Assembly (NCBI GenBank): GCA_023248785.1
Contig: JAHFDX010000319.1
Span: forward strand, 1-5,130
Length of the DNA: 5,130 bases
Reading direction: 5' to 3'
Origin: Myxococcales bacterium
Lineage (GTDB): Bacteria; Myxococcota_A; Polyangia; Polyangiales; Polyangiaceae
Every line of letters begins with the position of its first letter. Position 1 is the stretch's first letter. The notes under the pieces are model-generated. The model ran no database searches. It was not told the origin of the DNA and saw only the letters and a list, made by a program, of their open reading frames with translations. The position numbers were made by a program, and so were the translations under genes. This document shows, piece after piece, positions 1-5,129 of the stretch.

Positions 1-348
1 AGCACCCTTCTTTGTGAGCCGAATGAGCACCACGCGCCGGTCTTCTTTCGACCGAGCACGCTCGACAAGGCCTTCGCGCTCCATGCGGTCGATGATGCCC
101 GTCACGGTGCTGTTTTGCGCGCGAATGCGATCGGACAGCTCCGACAGGGACAGGTCGCCGATTTGCTCAAGTATCTTGACGACCGTGAGCTGCGGTCCCG
201 TAAGGTTCGACTTCCGTGCGACGTCTTTCGTGATGCGTCGACTCTCTGTGTAGAGATAGATGATGGCTTCGAGGATTTGATCGACCTCAGCCTTTACGTC
301 TGGACGGAACTGTATGGGGCCTGCCACGCCGATTTCCTCGGCGCCCAC
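1..348 (-). CDS. MarR-family winged helix-turn-helix transcriptional regulator (3' end cut by window)
   Basis: The minus strand from position 423 down to 1 is one open frame that runs off the window, so the last helices are missing. Read from the GTG at 348, an N-terminal helix (about residues 17-37, VKAEVDQILEAIIYLYTES) leads into LTGPQLTVVKILEQIGDLSL. The winged HTH follows: LSELSDRIRAQNSTVTGIID (recognition helix), MEREGLV, then the wing RSKEDRRVVLIRLTKKG. The DRR-V-I-LT-KG wing is the hallmark of MarR proteins, which are dimeric DNA-binding regulators often released by small ligands. The start is uncertain. An in-frame ATG at 423 would add 25 residues rich in Arg, Lys, Trp and Cys and leave only 14 nt before the divergent yceD. 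The GTG at 348 gives a normal MarR N-terminus and leaves about 90 bp for control signals. Neither start has a good ribosome binding site. The family call is firm; the regulon is unknown. Confidence 0.88.
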   Translation of the reverse strand, partial: MGAEEIGVAGPIQFRPDVKAEVDQILEAIIYLYTESRRITKDVARKSNLTGPQLTVVKILEQIGDLSLSELSDRIRAQNSTVTGIIDRMEREGLVERARSKEDRRVVLIRLTKKGA

Positions 349-359
349 GATATTTCGTG
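346..359. repeat. Perfect inverted repeat CACGA-TATT-TCGTG, possible operator
   Basis: Arms CACGA (346-350) and TCGTG (355-359) are exact reverse complements around the 4-base centre TATT. The left arm covers the candidate GTG start of the MarR gene (348-346 on the minus strand), where a bound dimer could block that gene's expression. A 5-bp arm can arise by chance, so the regulatory role is inferred only from position. Confidence 0.3.
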
Positions 360-437
360 TGCGAAACTTCCGCAAGTGAAGGAATGCACACCACCTCTTG
401 CGAACTGCCGCCGAATGAGCCATGGTGCCGCCCCCGA
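349..437. promoter_or_regulatory. Divergent control region between the MarR gene and the yceD-rpmF-fabD-fabG operon
   Basis: If the regulator starts at 348, this 89-base gap must hold the operon promoter and probably the regulator's own. I found no clear -35/-10 pair for a housekeeping sigma factor on either strand. The gap does contain two dyad symmetries, listed separately, as expected for operators of a dimeric MarR protein. If the regulator instead starts at the ATG at 423, most of this region is coding and only 14 nt remain between the genes. The regulatory role is inferred from gene layout. Confidence 0.4.
357..391. repeat. Interrupted 35-bp dyad, possible operator
   Basis: Two nested pairs of arms share a centre at 374: outer GTGTGC (357-362) with GCACAC (386-391), and inner CTTC (367-370) with GAAG (378-381). 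The spacers between outer and inner arms are 4 nt on both sides. Equal spacing about one centre suits a dimeric regulator. It lies 46 nt upstream of the yceD start and overlaps the end of the smaller palindrome at 346-359. Binding by the neighbouring MarR protein is inference. Confidence 0.3.
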
Positions 438-1028
438 ATGGCTGCCCACGAGTTCACCATTTCAGCTCACGAGCTCGATGCTGGTGGTAAGGAGTATACC
501 TTCCCCGTTCGCGCCGCGTGGATGCGCGGTGCCTTTGAGGAAACAGACGTTCACGCGCCCGATCACGACGGCGTGGTGAAGGTCCGAGCGTCCAAAAGCG
601 CAGGCACCGTGATCGTTCACGGCCGCTTGGATGCAAGCGTGGTGGCTACGTGCGGGCGATGCCTTTCGCCTGCAAATATTGCGGTACATCAGCAGGTCAG
701 TGCCGTGGTCGTGCCTAGCGCCGAACTCAAGGCGAAAGCCCGTTCATCCGATGCCCGATCGTCCGAAGACAACGACCTCGATATCACCCCCGACGAGCCG
801 GATACGCTGGCTTTCGATGGAGAAACCGTGGTTCTCGATAACCTCATCCGCGACGAGCTCCTTCTCGCCGTGCCAATGATTCCCTTGTGTCGAGAGGACT
901 GCCCGGGTATCAAGCCGTTTTCCCCGTCTGATACGGTTTCGCCCGAAGAAGACACTTCCGAGTCCATGCCGAATATCGACCCTCGGCTGGCTCCGCTGAT
1001 GCAGATTCGCAACCGAATGAAGGAGTAA
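438..1028 (+). CDS. yceD: YceD/DUF177 family protein, 23S rRNA accumulation factor
   Basis: This is a 196-residue protein of the DUF177 (YceD) family. Family members are linked to accumulation of 23S rRNA and commonly sit directly upstream of rpmF, as here. Visible signatures are the CGRC pair (Cys72, Cys75) followed by LSPAN, a variable charged stretch (about 95-125), the core FDGETVVLDNLIRDELLLAV (about 126-145), then PMIPLCREDCPG (Cys151, Cys155) and the C-terminal DPRLAPL (181-187). The four cysteines may bind a metal, which is inference. The ATG at 438 is chosen because MAAHEFTISAHEL looks like a normal family N-terminus. An in-frame GTG at 357 and ATG at 384 lie further upstream but would add an unconserved-looking stretch across the control region. 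No strong Shine-Dalgarno precedes 438. The stop is 4 nt before rpmF, which indicates one transcript. Confidence 0.88.
   Translation: MAAHEFTISAHELDAGGKEYTFPVRAAWMRGAFEETDVHAPDHDGVVKVRASKSAGTVIVHGRLDASVVATCGRCLSPANIAVHQQVSAVVVPSAELKAKARSSDARSSEDNDLDITPDEPDTLAFDGETVVLDNLIRDELLLAVPMIPLCREDCPGIKPFSPSDTVSPEEDTSESMPNIDPRLAPLMQIRNRMKE
1020..1025 (+). promoter_or_regulatory. Ribosome binding site of rpmF
   Basis: AAGGAG lies in the last codons of yceD, 7 nt before the GTG at 1033. It is the only strong Shine-Dalgarno in the operon and supports GTG as the rpmF start, since no ATG gives the conserved MAVPKR N-terminus. Confidence 0.75.
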
Positions 1029-1032
1029 CGCC

Positions 1033-1224
1033 GTGGCCGTCCCAAAGCGACGAACGACTCGATCCAAGCGCAACATGCGCCGCGCCAACCACGACAAGGT
1101 AACTGCGCCGAACCTCATCCCCTGTCCCAGCTGCGGCGAACCCGCAATCCCACATCGCGCATGCGGTTCATGCGGACAATACAAGGGGCGAGAGGTTAAG
1201 GCGACCAAGACCGCCGGCGCGTAA
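1033..1224 (+). CDS. rpmF: 50S ribosomal protein L32 (bL32)
   Basis: This is a 63-residue basic protein beginning MAVPKRRTTRSKRNMRRANH, the diagnostic N-terminus of bL32, a component of the large ribosomal subunit. The second half carries CPSC (Cys31, Cys34) and CGSC (Cys44, Cys47), so this is the zinc-ribbon (C+) form; many bacteria also have a cysteine-free paralogue. Length and motif order are normal. It starts with GTG behind a clear AAGGAG site, 4 nt after yceD and 6 nt before fabD. This placement ties ribosomal protein supply to fatty acid synthesis genes, as in the rpmF-fab operons of other bacteria. No defects are visible. Confidence 0.97.
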   Translation: MAVPKRRTTRSKRNMRRANHDKVTAPNLIPCPSCGEPAIPHRACGSCGQYKGREVKATKTAGA

Positions 1225-1230
1225 GCGCTG

Positions 1231-2184
1231 ATGGTTCGATTCGCTTGGCTCTTTCCCGGTCAGGGATCGCAAGTCGTTGGGATGGCGTGCGACGTCGCGC
1301 GCACATCGGTTTGTGCACGTGCCGTATTTGAGCGCGCCGATGAAGCGCTCGGCGAGCCTCTTTCGAAGTTGATCGAAAACGGTCCCGAAGAAGAGCTGAC
1401 GCTCACGGCGAATGCCCAACCTGCGATCCTTGTGGCGAGCATCGCGTTGCTGGAGGCATTGAGAGAGCGATGCCCTGACCTTCCTGAGCCCTCCGTGCTT
1501 GCAGGTCACTCGCTCGGTGAATACACCGCTCTCGTGGTCGCTGGCGCGTTGTCGTTGGAAGATGCAATTCGCCTCGTGCACTTGCGAGGAAAAGCCATGC
1601 AAGGAGCGGTTCCGGCGGGCACAGGAACCATGGCCGCCATCGTCGCGATGGACAACGCCGGGGTGGAAGCGGTATGCGCCGAGGTGGCCGACAACGACGT
1701 CGTTTCACCGGCAAACTTTAATGCGCCCGGGCAAGTTGTCATCGCAGGTCACGTGAGGGCGGTCGAACGCGCTTCGGCGAAGGCGGTCGAGAGAGGAGGA
1801 AGGGTGTTCCCGCTTCGGGTGAGCGCACCTTTTCATTGTGCGCTCATGCAGCCCGCTGCGGACGCCATGGCGGACGCGCTTTCGAAAGTCGCAATTTCCG
1901 GCACGCGATCGCCCGTCCTTTCAAACGTGGATGGCCTTCCTCACGCAGATGCATCTTCGATACGAAGGCGACTAATCGCGCAAATGACGTCACCTGTACA
2001 ATGGGAGCAGACGCTGCGAACGATGGGCTCGATGGGGATCACGCACACGATTGAGGTAGGCCCAGGCGACGTGCTCTCGGGATGCGTGAAGCGCACGCTC
2101 AAGGGCGTCGTACCCCTAAGTGTTCGCGACGAGGTGTGGCTCACAAAAACCATGAACGCACTGGCCACACTCGCGAATTCGTAA
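1231..2184 (+). CDS. fabD: Malonyl-CoA:ACP transacylase
   Basis: This is a 317-residue cytoplasmic enzyme that moves malonyl from CoA to acyl carrier protein, supplying the extender unit for type II fatty acid synthesis. Motifs are in the normal order: LFPGQGSQ (7-14, with the Gln11 oxyanion residue), GHSLGE (92-97, nucleophile Ser94), the substrate-carboxylate Arg119 in HLRGKAMQ, the NAPGQVVIAG loop (164-173), SAPFHCALM with catalytic His202, Gln251 before SPVQW, and the C-terminal EVGPGDVLSG. All key residues of the E. coli enzyme have counterparts and the length is typical (about 310). The ATG at 1231 sits 6 nt after the rpmF stop with no Shine-Dalgarno, so translation is probably coupled to rpmF. 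Polyketide acyltransferase domains share the fold, but the free-standing size and operon context make FabD the clear choice. Confidence 0.97.
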   Translation: MVRFAWLFPGQGSQVVGMACDVARTSVCARAVFERADEALGEPLSKLIENGPEEELTLTANAQPAILVASIALLEALRERCPDLPEPSVLAGHSLGEYTALVVAGALSLEDAIRLVHLRGKAMQGAVPAGTGTMAAIVAMDNAGVEAVCAEVADNDVVSPANFNAPGQVVIAGHVRAVERASAKAVERGGRVFPLRVSAPFHCALMQPAADAMADALSKVAISGTRSPVLSNVDGLPHADASSIRRRLIAQMTSPVQWEQTLRTMGSMGITHTIEVGPGDVLSGCVKRTLKGVVPLSVRDEVWLTKTMNALATLANS

Positions 2185-2219
2185 CACATAATGCACATTT
2201 TTGGACTGCGAGAAAATCC

Positions 2220-2966
2220 ATGTTCGACTTCTCGGGAAAAGTTGCTCTCGTAACAGGTGCCTCACGCGGAATTGGTCGCGCCACCGCGATTGCATTCGGC
2301 AAGCAAGGTGCGGAAGTGCTTGTGCACTACGGGAAAAATGAGGCGGCCGCGCGTGAAGTTGCGGAGTCCATTGTCGGCGAGGGGGGCAAGGCGCACGTGG
2401 CTGGATTCGATGTCAGTGATCCTGCTGCGGTGGAACAGGGGATCGAGGCTATGGTCAAACGTGTCGGGCGCCTTGATGTGCTCGTTGCCAACGCGGGAAT
2501 CAGTCGGGATGGATTGGCACTAAGGCTCAACTACGACGATCTTGAAGCGCTTTGGCAGACGAACGTGCGCGGTGCGCTTGCAAGCGCCAAGGCTGCACTT
2601 CGTCCGATGCTTTCGGCAAAAAAAGGGCGCATTGTGTTCGTCTCGAGCGTTGTCGCCGAGATGGGCAACGTTGGCCAGACCGCATACGCGACCACCAAGG
2701 CCGCGCTGATCGGAGCCGCACGATCTCTCGCGCGTGAGTGCGCTTCGCGTAACATTACGGTCAACGTCGTTGCGCCAGGCTTCATCGACACCGACATGAC
2801 ATCGGCAATGACAGACGCGATGCGCGAGCAACTTCAGAAGATGACGCCCCTGGGGACGACCGGTAAGCCCGAAGACGTTGCCGCAGCGTGCGTGTACCTA
2901 GCAAGCGACGAAGCACGCTACGTGACGGGCCAAGTGCTTGGTGTTAACGGGGGCCTGCGGATGTAG
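2220..2966 (+). CDS. fabG: 3-oxoacyl-[ACP] reductase
   Basis: This is a 248-residue short-chain dehydrogenase that reduces 3-oxoacyl-ACP with NADPH in each elongation cycle. Visible features are the Rossmann glycine motif TGASRGIG (12-19), the DVSD site (64-67), NAG (91-93), Asn115, and the catalytic Ser143, Tyr156 and Lys160 in SSVVAEMGNVGQTAYATTK. PGFIDTDM (186-193) and the end VTGQVLGVNGG are typical of FabG. Basic Lys134 and Arg177 match the positions of the ACP-docking Arg129 and Lys172 of the E. coli enzyme by motif alignment. The ATG at 2220 is chosen because MFDFSGKVALVTG is a normal start. The frame stays open upstream to 2082, but that part overlaps fabD and looks non-coding. It begins 35 nt after fabD and lacks a strong Shine-Dalgarno. 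Other short-chain reductases look similar; the fabD neighbour and motif set favour FabG. Confidence 0.95.
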   Translation: MFDFSGKVALVTGASRGIGRATAIAFGKQGAEVLVHYGKNEAAAREVAESIVGEGGKAHVAGFDVSDPAAVEQGIEAMVKRVGRLDVLVANAGISRDGLALRLNYDDLEALWQTNVRGALASAKAALRPMLSAKKGRIVFVSSVVAEMGNVGQTAYATTKAALIGAARSLARECASRNITVNVVAPGFIDTDMTSAMTDAMREQLQKMTPLGTTGKPEDVAAACVYLASDEARYVTGQVLGVNGGLRM

Positions 2967-2977
2967 TGCTCGAGTAC

Positions 2978-2993
2978 CGAACGGGCACGTTCG
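2978..2993 (+). terminator. Weak stem-loop just after fabG, possible operon end
   Basis: CGAAC (2978-2982) pairs with GTTCG (2989-2993) around a 6-nt loop, starting 12 nt after the fabG stop. The stem is short and no run of T follows, so it is at best a weak or Rho-assisted end point. The position is its main support. Confidence 0.2.
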
Positions 2994-3060
2994 CGCGGCC
3001 TGCTTGGGACGGTCGAGAATGAGGAGACTTTCGACGGCGGAGGCGTCCGACTTGCGCGTG

Positions 3061-3099
3061 TCTCATTCGTTGCGCACTTTGAACTTGTGCGCGATGAGA
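3061..3099. repeat. Imperfect stem-loop in the convergent gap
   Basis: The outer arms TCTCAT (3061-3066) and ATGAGA (3094-3099) and the inner arms GCGCAC (3072-3077) and GTGCGC (3087-3092) are both exact reverse complements. The inner loop TTTGAACTT is 9 nt. An asymmetric internal loop (5 nt left, 1 nt right) separates the two stems. It lies 13 nt before the stronger stem at 3113-3141. It could fold in transcripts from either strand and protect or end the 3' tails of both convergent genes; that role is inference. Confidence 0.4.
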
Positions 3100-3284
3100 T
3101 ACGCGAAATAGCCGACGCTGAAAATTTCACTTTCGGCGTCGACTACATACGAATCCCTCCGGGCACGTGTGGTCCCCCGCGCGGGGAAATGGAGCGAGAT
3201 CGTCAAGGCTGGGGGCACATCCGTACGCAAAGACAAGCAGACCTGCAGCGCAGGTTGCATCCGTTTGGTTACGCCGAGAAACAT
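3063..3284 (-). CDS. Doubtful small reading frame downstream of the orphan gene
   Basis: This is a 73-codon frame from the ATG at 3284 to a TGA at 3065-3063. It is in the same phase as the 534-residue gene and stays open from that gene's TAG, about 95 codons in all. Most third codon positions are G or C, as in the neighbouring genes, and the end (VDAESEIFSVGYFAYLIAHK) reads like protein. There is no good ribosome binding site and I recognise no family. The opposite strand reads almost as well. It could be a small gene, a former C-terminal extension cut off by the TAG, or chance. It overlaps the stem-loops at 3061-3099 and 3113-3141. Confidence 0.2.
   Translation of the reverse strand: MFLGVTKRMQPALQVCLSLRTDVPPALTISLHFPARGTTRARRDSYVVDAESEIFSVGYFAYLIAHKFKVRNE
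3113..3141. repeat. Strong 11-bp stem-loop, possible bidirectional 3' end structure
   Basis: CGACGCTGAAA (3113-3123) pairs with TTTCGGCGTCG (3131-3141) over 11 positions. Ten are Watson-Crick and one is a G-U wobble in the plus-strand RNA (a C-A mismatch in the minus-strand RNA). The loop ATTTCAC is 7 nt. It is the most stable-looking dyad in the window and sits between two convergent genes, where shared terminators or RNA-protecting hairpins are common. No U-tract follows on either strand, so Rho-independent termination is not supported by the text alone. Confidence 0.5.
3241..3255. repeat. Perfect 6-bp inverted repeat with 3-nt loop
   Basis: ACCTGC (3241-3246), AGC loop, GCAGGT (3250-3255). 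It is a compact hairpin about 95 nt downstream of the orphan gene stop on the minus strand. No T-run follows on either side. It may be part of the 3' tail of that gene or chance. Confidence 0.25.
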
Positions 3285-3350
3285 CCTATAGCGGAGAACG
3301 GCTTCTGCGATGGCCGCGTTAATGCCACGATCGGGCGCTGTCGCACGACA

Positions 3351-4955
3351 CTACGGTCTGCGCGGCGTAGGGCCACCATTCGGAGGCGGAGATGTACCCC
3401 GGCCAGGCAACGCTGCATCCTGCTTGACGTTGGGTATCGTTGTGCCCTTCTTGAGTTCGGGGAGCTTGGCGCCCTGTCGTACCATCAGCGGCGACGTCTG
3501 TGGAACATCGAGCTTGCGCTTAAACGCACCTTCACTCGATATCTTGACTCCATCGAGTGAGAACTTCAGCTGCTGCATGATGCCGCCGTTCAACGCAAGC
3601 AATTTGAACTTCCCAGAAGCACGCGCCTTTTCGATCACATCCGCATGCCTGAGGGCCGCTTGAAGTTCCTCGTTTGATTCGAACATTCGGTGGAGCTCTT
3701 CGAGCGTGCGTGGCATTTTCGCGTACAGAGGAAACTTCTGCCTCAACGTGAGCGCCGGCCTGTTTTTTGTCGCTGCGATCTCCGCGATGACTTCCACGTC
3801 TTCTTCCGCATCTTCCTTTACATCTGTCGGCGCGTAGAATGTTCCCTCCTCCGCAAGGACTTCTCGCCTTGCGTCGGCCAGCTCCACAACAAGCGCCCTG
3901 CGCTCGGACAGGGTCTCTTTTTCCTTTCGTAGCTGCGCGCGGTATTCCTCTATCGCCTTGAACGAACCGGGGTTCGGCACCTTTGGACTCGCTTCGGGTA
4001 GCGCACAGATTCTTTGTTCGAGGGAAGAGATTGTGTGTCTGAGTTCCGTGAGCTTGCTTGCGTCGCCGAACTTGCCCCGCCCTTTGGTGACTTTCCAGGC
4101 GATCGTTCTCTCCGCGCTTGGAACGTAGAACTTGATGCTTGAGCCTGCGAGAGCCCCTTCGACGAAGGGCAAAAGGACAGGCTTGGGGGCGATGCGAACG
4201 CTCACGATGGCTTGCTCGAAATCGTCGTCCGTCACCGTGAACTGGACGTCTTCCTGAATAGCCCACGCGTTCGACAAATCCGATTGGGTTGTTCTGCTGA
4301 ACAGTCCGGTAGGTGCGTTGTAGTTGATGGCGTTGCCCTGCTTTTGCCAGAACTCACTGGCTCGACCATGGGCCTTGACCGAGAACGTTTTGAAATCGCC
4401 CGTAAATTCGAACCGATGCGTCTCGCCCTCCTCGAGGTCTACGTATGCGTCTCCCACGACGCGAAACGGGTCTGCGGACTTTGGGATCCCGTCCTTAACC
4501 CACGAGTCGCTCTTGGCGCATTCGTTCCTCGGTTGATACGGCTTATCCAACGTAGGGCCCGTGTGTTTCATGAAGAGCCGGTTAAAGACGCGACACTCCC
4601 GTGCGAAAATAAGTCTTGGCCCGTTTGCCCATTGGTTACCCGCGTCCATAGCCCCCTGCCAACCACCGAGCATGACGTTGGAATCACCCGACGTGGGCCA
4701 TTTCTGATCAGAACCGAGTGTGCGGAGCAGTTGATCGATCGCCGTCAGATCAAGAAACGTCAACTTGATCATTTGCACGGTGTTGAAGGCGGGAGGGAAC
4801 TTGCGCCAATCGAATTTTTCCTTGCCTGTATGGTCCGTGGACTGCAAACCCATCCACCGGTTGAGCGAGGCAACGGTCACCGGGCGGCCGTCTGGATCCC
4901 GTTGCTCTTGCCCCGACAAATTGGAAATGGGTGAGCTGAACTTGCGAAAGGCCAC
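3351..4955 (-). CDS. Hypothetical protein of about 534 residues with coiled-coil centre and Pro/Gly-rich tail
   Basis: I do not recognise the family. From the GTG at 4955 it reads 534 residues with no signal peptide or membrane segment, so a soluble protein is likely. The N-terminal half (1-290) is mixed and aromatic, with RPVTVASLNRWMGL (24-37), a Trp/Gly/Asn-rich part (95-113) and strand-like segments around 165-195 and 235-290 that suggest beta domains. Residues 301-318 and 333-370 are rich in Glu, Lys, Arg and Leu and look coiled-coil. An acidic stretch (379-390) is followed by a helical part (415-445) and a basic, proline-rich tail (517-534, PGRGTSPPPNGGPTPRRP). Cysteines are at 121, 146 and 317. 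The start is uncertain: in frame, WFNPAAYID precedes the GTG right back to a TAA at 4985-4983 with no start codon, and the GTG has no ribosome site. The ATG overlapping that TAA is out of frame, so a frameshift near the start is possible. Antisense frames are shadows. Confidence 0.8.
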   Translation of the reverse strand: MAFRKFSSPISNLSGQEQRDPDGRPVTVASLNRWMGLQSTDHTGKEKFDWRKFPPAFNTVQMIKLTFLDLTAIDQLLRTLGSDQKWPTSGDSNVMLGGWQGAMDAGNQWANGPRLIFARECRVFNRLFMKHTGPTLDKPYQPRNECAKSDSWVKDGIPKSADPFRVVGDAYVDLEEGETHRFEFTGDFKTFSVKAHGRASEFWQKQGNAINYNAPTGLFSRTTQSDLSNAWAIQEDVQFTVTDDDFEQAIVSVRIAPKPVLLPFVEGALAGSSIKFYVPSAERTIAWKVTKGRGKFGDASKLTELRHTISSLEQRICALPEASPKVPNPGSFKAIEEYRAQLRKEKETLSERRALVVELADARREVLAEEGTFYAPTDVKEDAEEDVEVIAEIAATKNRPALTLRQKFPLYAKMPRTLEELHRMFESNEELQAALRHADVIEKARASGKFKLLALNGGIMQQLKFSLDGVKISSEGAFKRKLDVPQTSPLMVRQGAKLPELKKGTTIPNVKQDAALPGRGTSPPPNGGPTPRRP

Positions 4956-4982
4956 GTCGATGTAGGCTGCCGGGTTGAACCA

Positions 4983-5129
4983 TTAATCCTTAAGTTCATC
5001 TACATCGATCCCAAACGCCTCCTTGAGGACGTACTTGGCAAACGCCTTGATATCCTTCGAGATGGACTCCTTCACCGACTTAAGCGGCGCCGTAACTTCC
5101 GCAATGATCTTCTCAATGCCCTTGACCAT
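4983..5129 (-). CDS. Short Lys/Glu-rich hypothetical protein, or the C-terminus of a longer one
   Basis: From an ATG one base inside the right edge, 48 codons run to a TAA at 4985-4983. The residues (MVKGIEKIIAEVTAPLKSVK, then ESISKDIKAFAKYVLKEAFG, ending IDVDELKD) are highly charged with regularly spaced Ile, Val, Leu and Phe, so they should form amphipathic helices. Because the ATG touches the window edge, this may equally be an internal methionine near the end of a larger protein. The stop overlaps an ATG by one base (TAATG), an arrangement typical of co-translated genes, and AAGGA lies 3 nt before that ATG. It therefore probably shares a transcript with the 534-residue gene. No family is recognised. 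Confidence 0.55.
   Translation of the reverse strand: MVKGIEKIIAEVTAPLKSVKESISKDIKAFAKYVLKEAFGIDVDELKD

Larger units (their letters stand above)
2967..3350. other. Convergent intergenic region rich in inverted repeats, no convincing gene
   Basis: This 384-base stretch lies between the fabG stop and the end of the minus-strand orphan gene. No reading frame here has a good start, ribosome site and recognisable product. The plus frame in phase with fabG is open from 2967 past the fabG stop but has no ATG or GTG until 3087. The minus frame in phase with the orphan gene is open from 3350 to 3063. Several dyads, listed separately, occur at 2978-2993, 3061-3099, 3113-3141 and 3241-3255. A CCCCGC-GCGGGG palindrome is at 3175-3186 and a small TGTCG-CA-CGACA dyad at 3339-3350. 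None is followed by a U-tract on either strand, so a classical intrinsic terminator is not visible. Confidence 0.5.

Noticed and set aside
14..253. Plus-strand frame of 79 codons over the MarR gene
   Set aside because: It is antisense to clear MarR winged-helix sequence and its product is Arg/Ser-rich without a recognisable motif.
744..1208. Minus-strand frame of 154 codons over yceD and rpmF
   Set aside because: It lies opposite recognised YceD and L32 sequence, with no ribosome site and an unstructured-looking product.
2164..2192. Possible internal promoter before fabG (CATAAT at 2187-2192)
   Set aside because: The matching -35 position (GCCACA) fits only half of the consensus, and the short 35-nt gap fits co-transcription with fabD.
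2520..2831. Minus-strand frames opposite fabG
   Set aside because: Several overlapping antisense frames fall over conserved FabG motifs; these are shadows of a GC-rich gene.
3175..3186. CCCCGC-GCGGGG palindrome
   Set aside because: A stem would leave only a GCGC loop on four pairs, and no T-run follows, so a terminator or site is not supported.
3339..3370. Small dyads around the orphan gene stop (TGTCG-CA-CGACA and CTACG/CGTAG)
   Set aside because: Five-bp arms without a T-run are expected by chance in sequence of this composition; the second overlaps coding sequence.
3532..4266. Second minus-strand frame of 244 codons inside the orphan gene
   Set aside because: It is shifted relative to the 534-residue frame and is Arg/Gly-rich and low in hydrophobic residues, typical of an out-of-frame reading.
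4212..4934. Plus-strand frame of 240 codons opposite the orphan gene
   Set aside because: It is antisense to a longer frame with more natural composition. It is less extensive and has no gene context on that strand.
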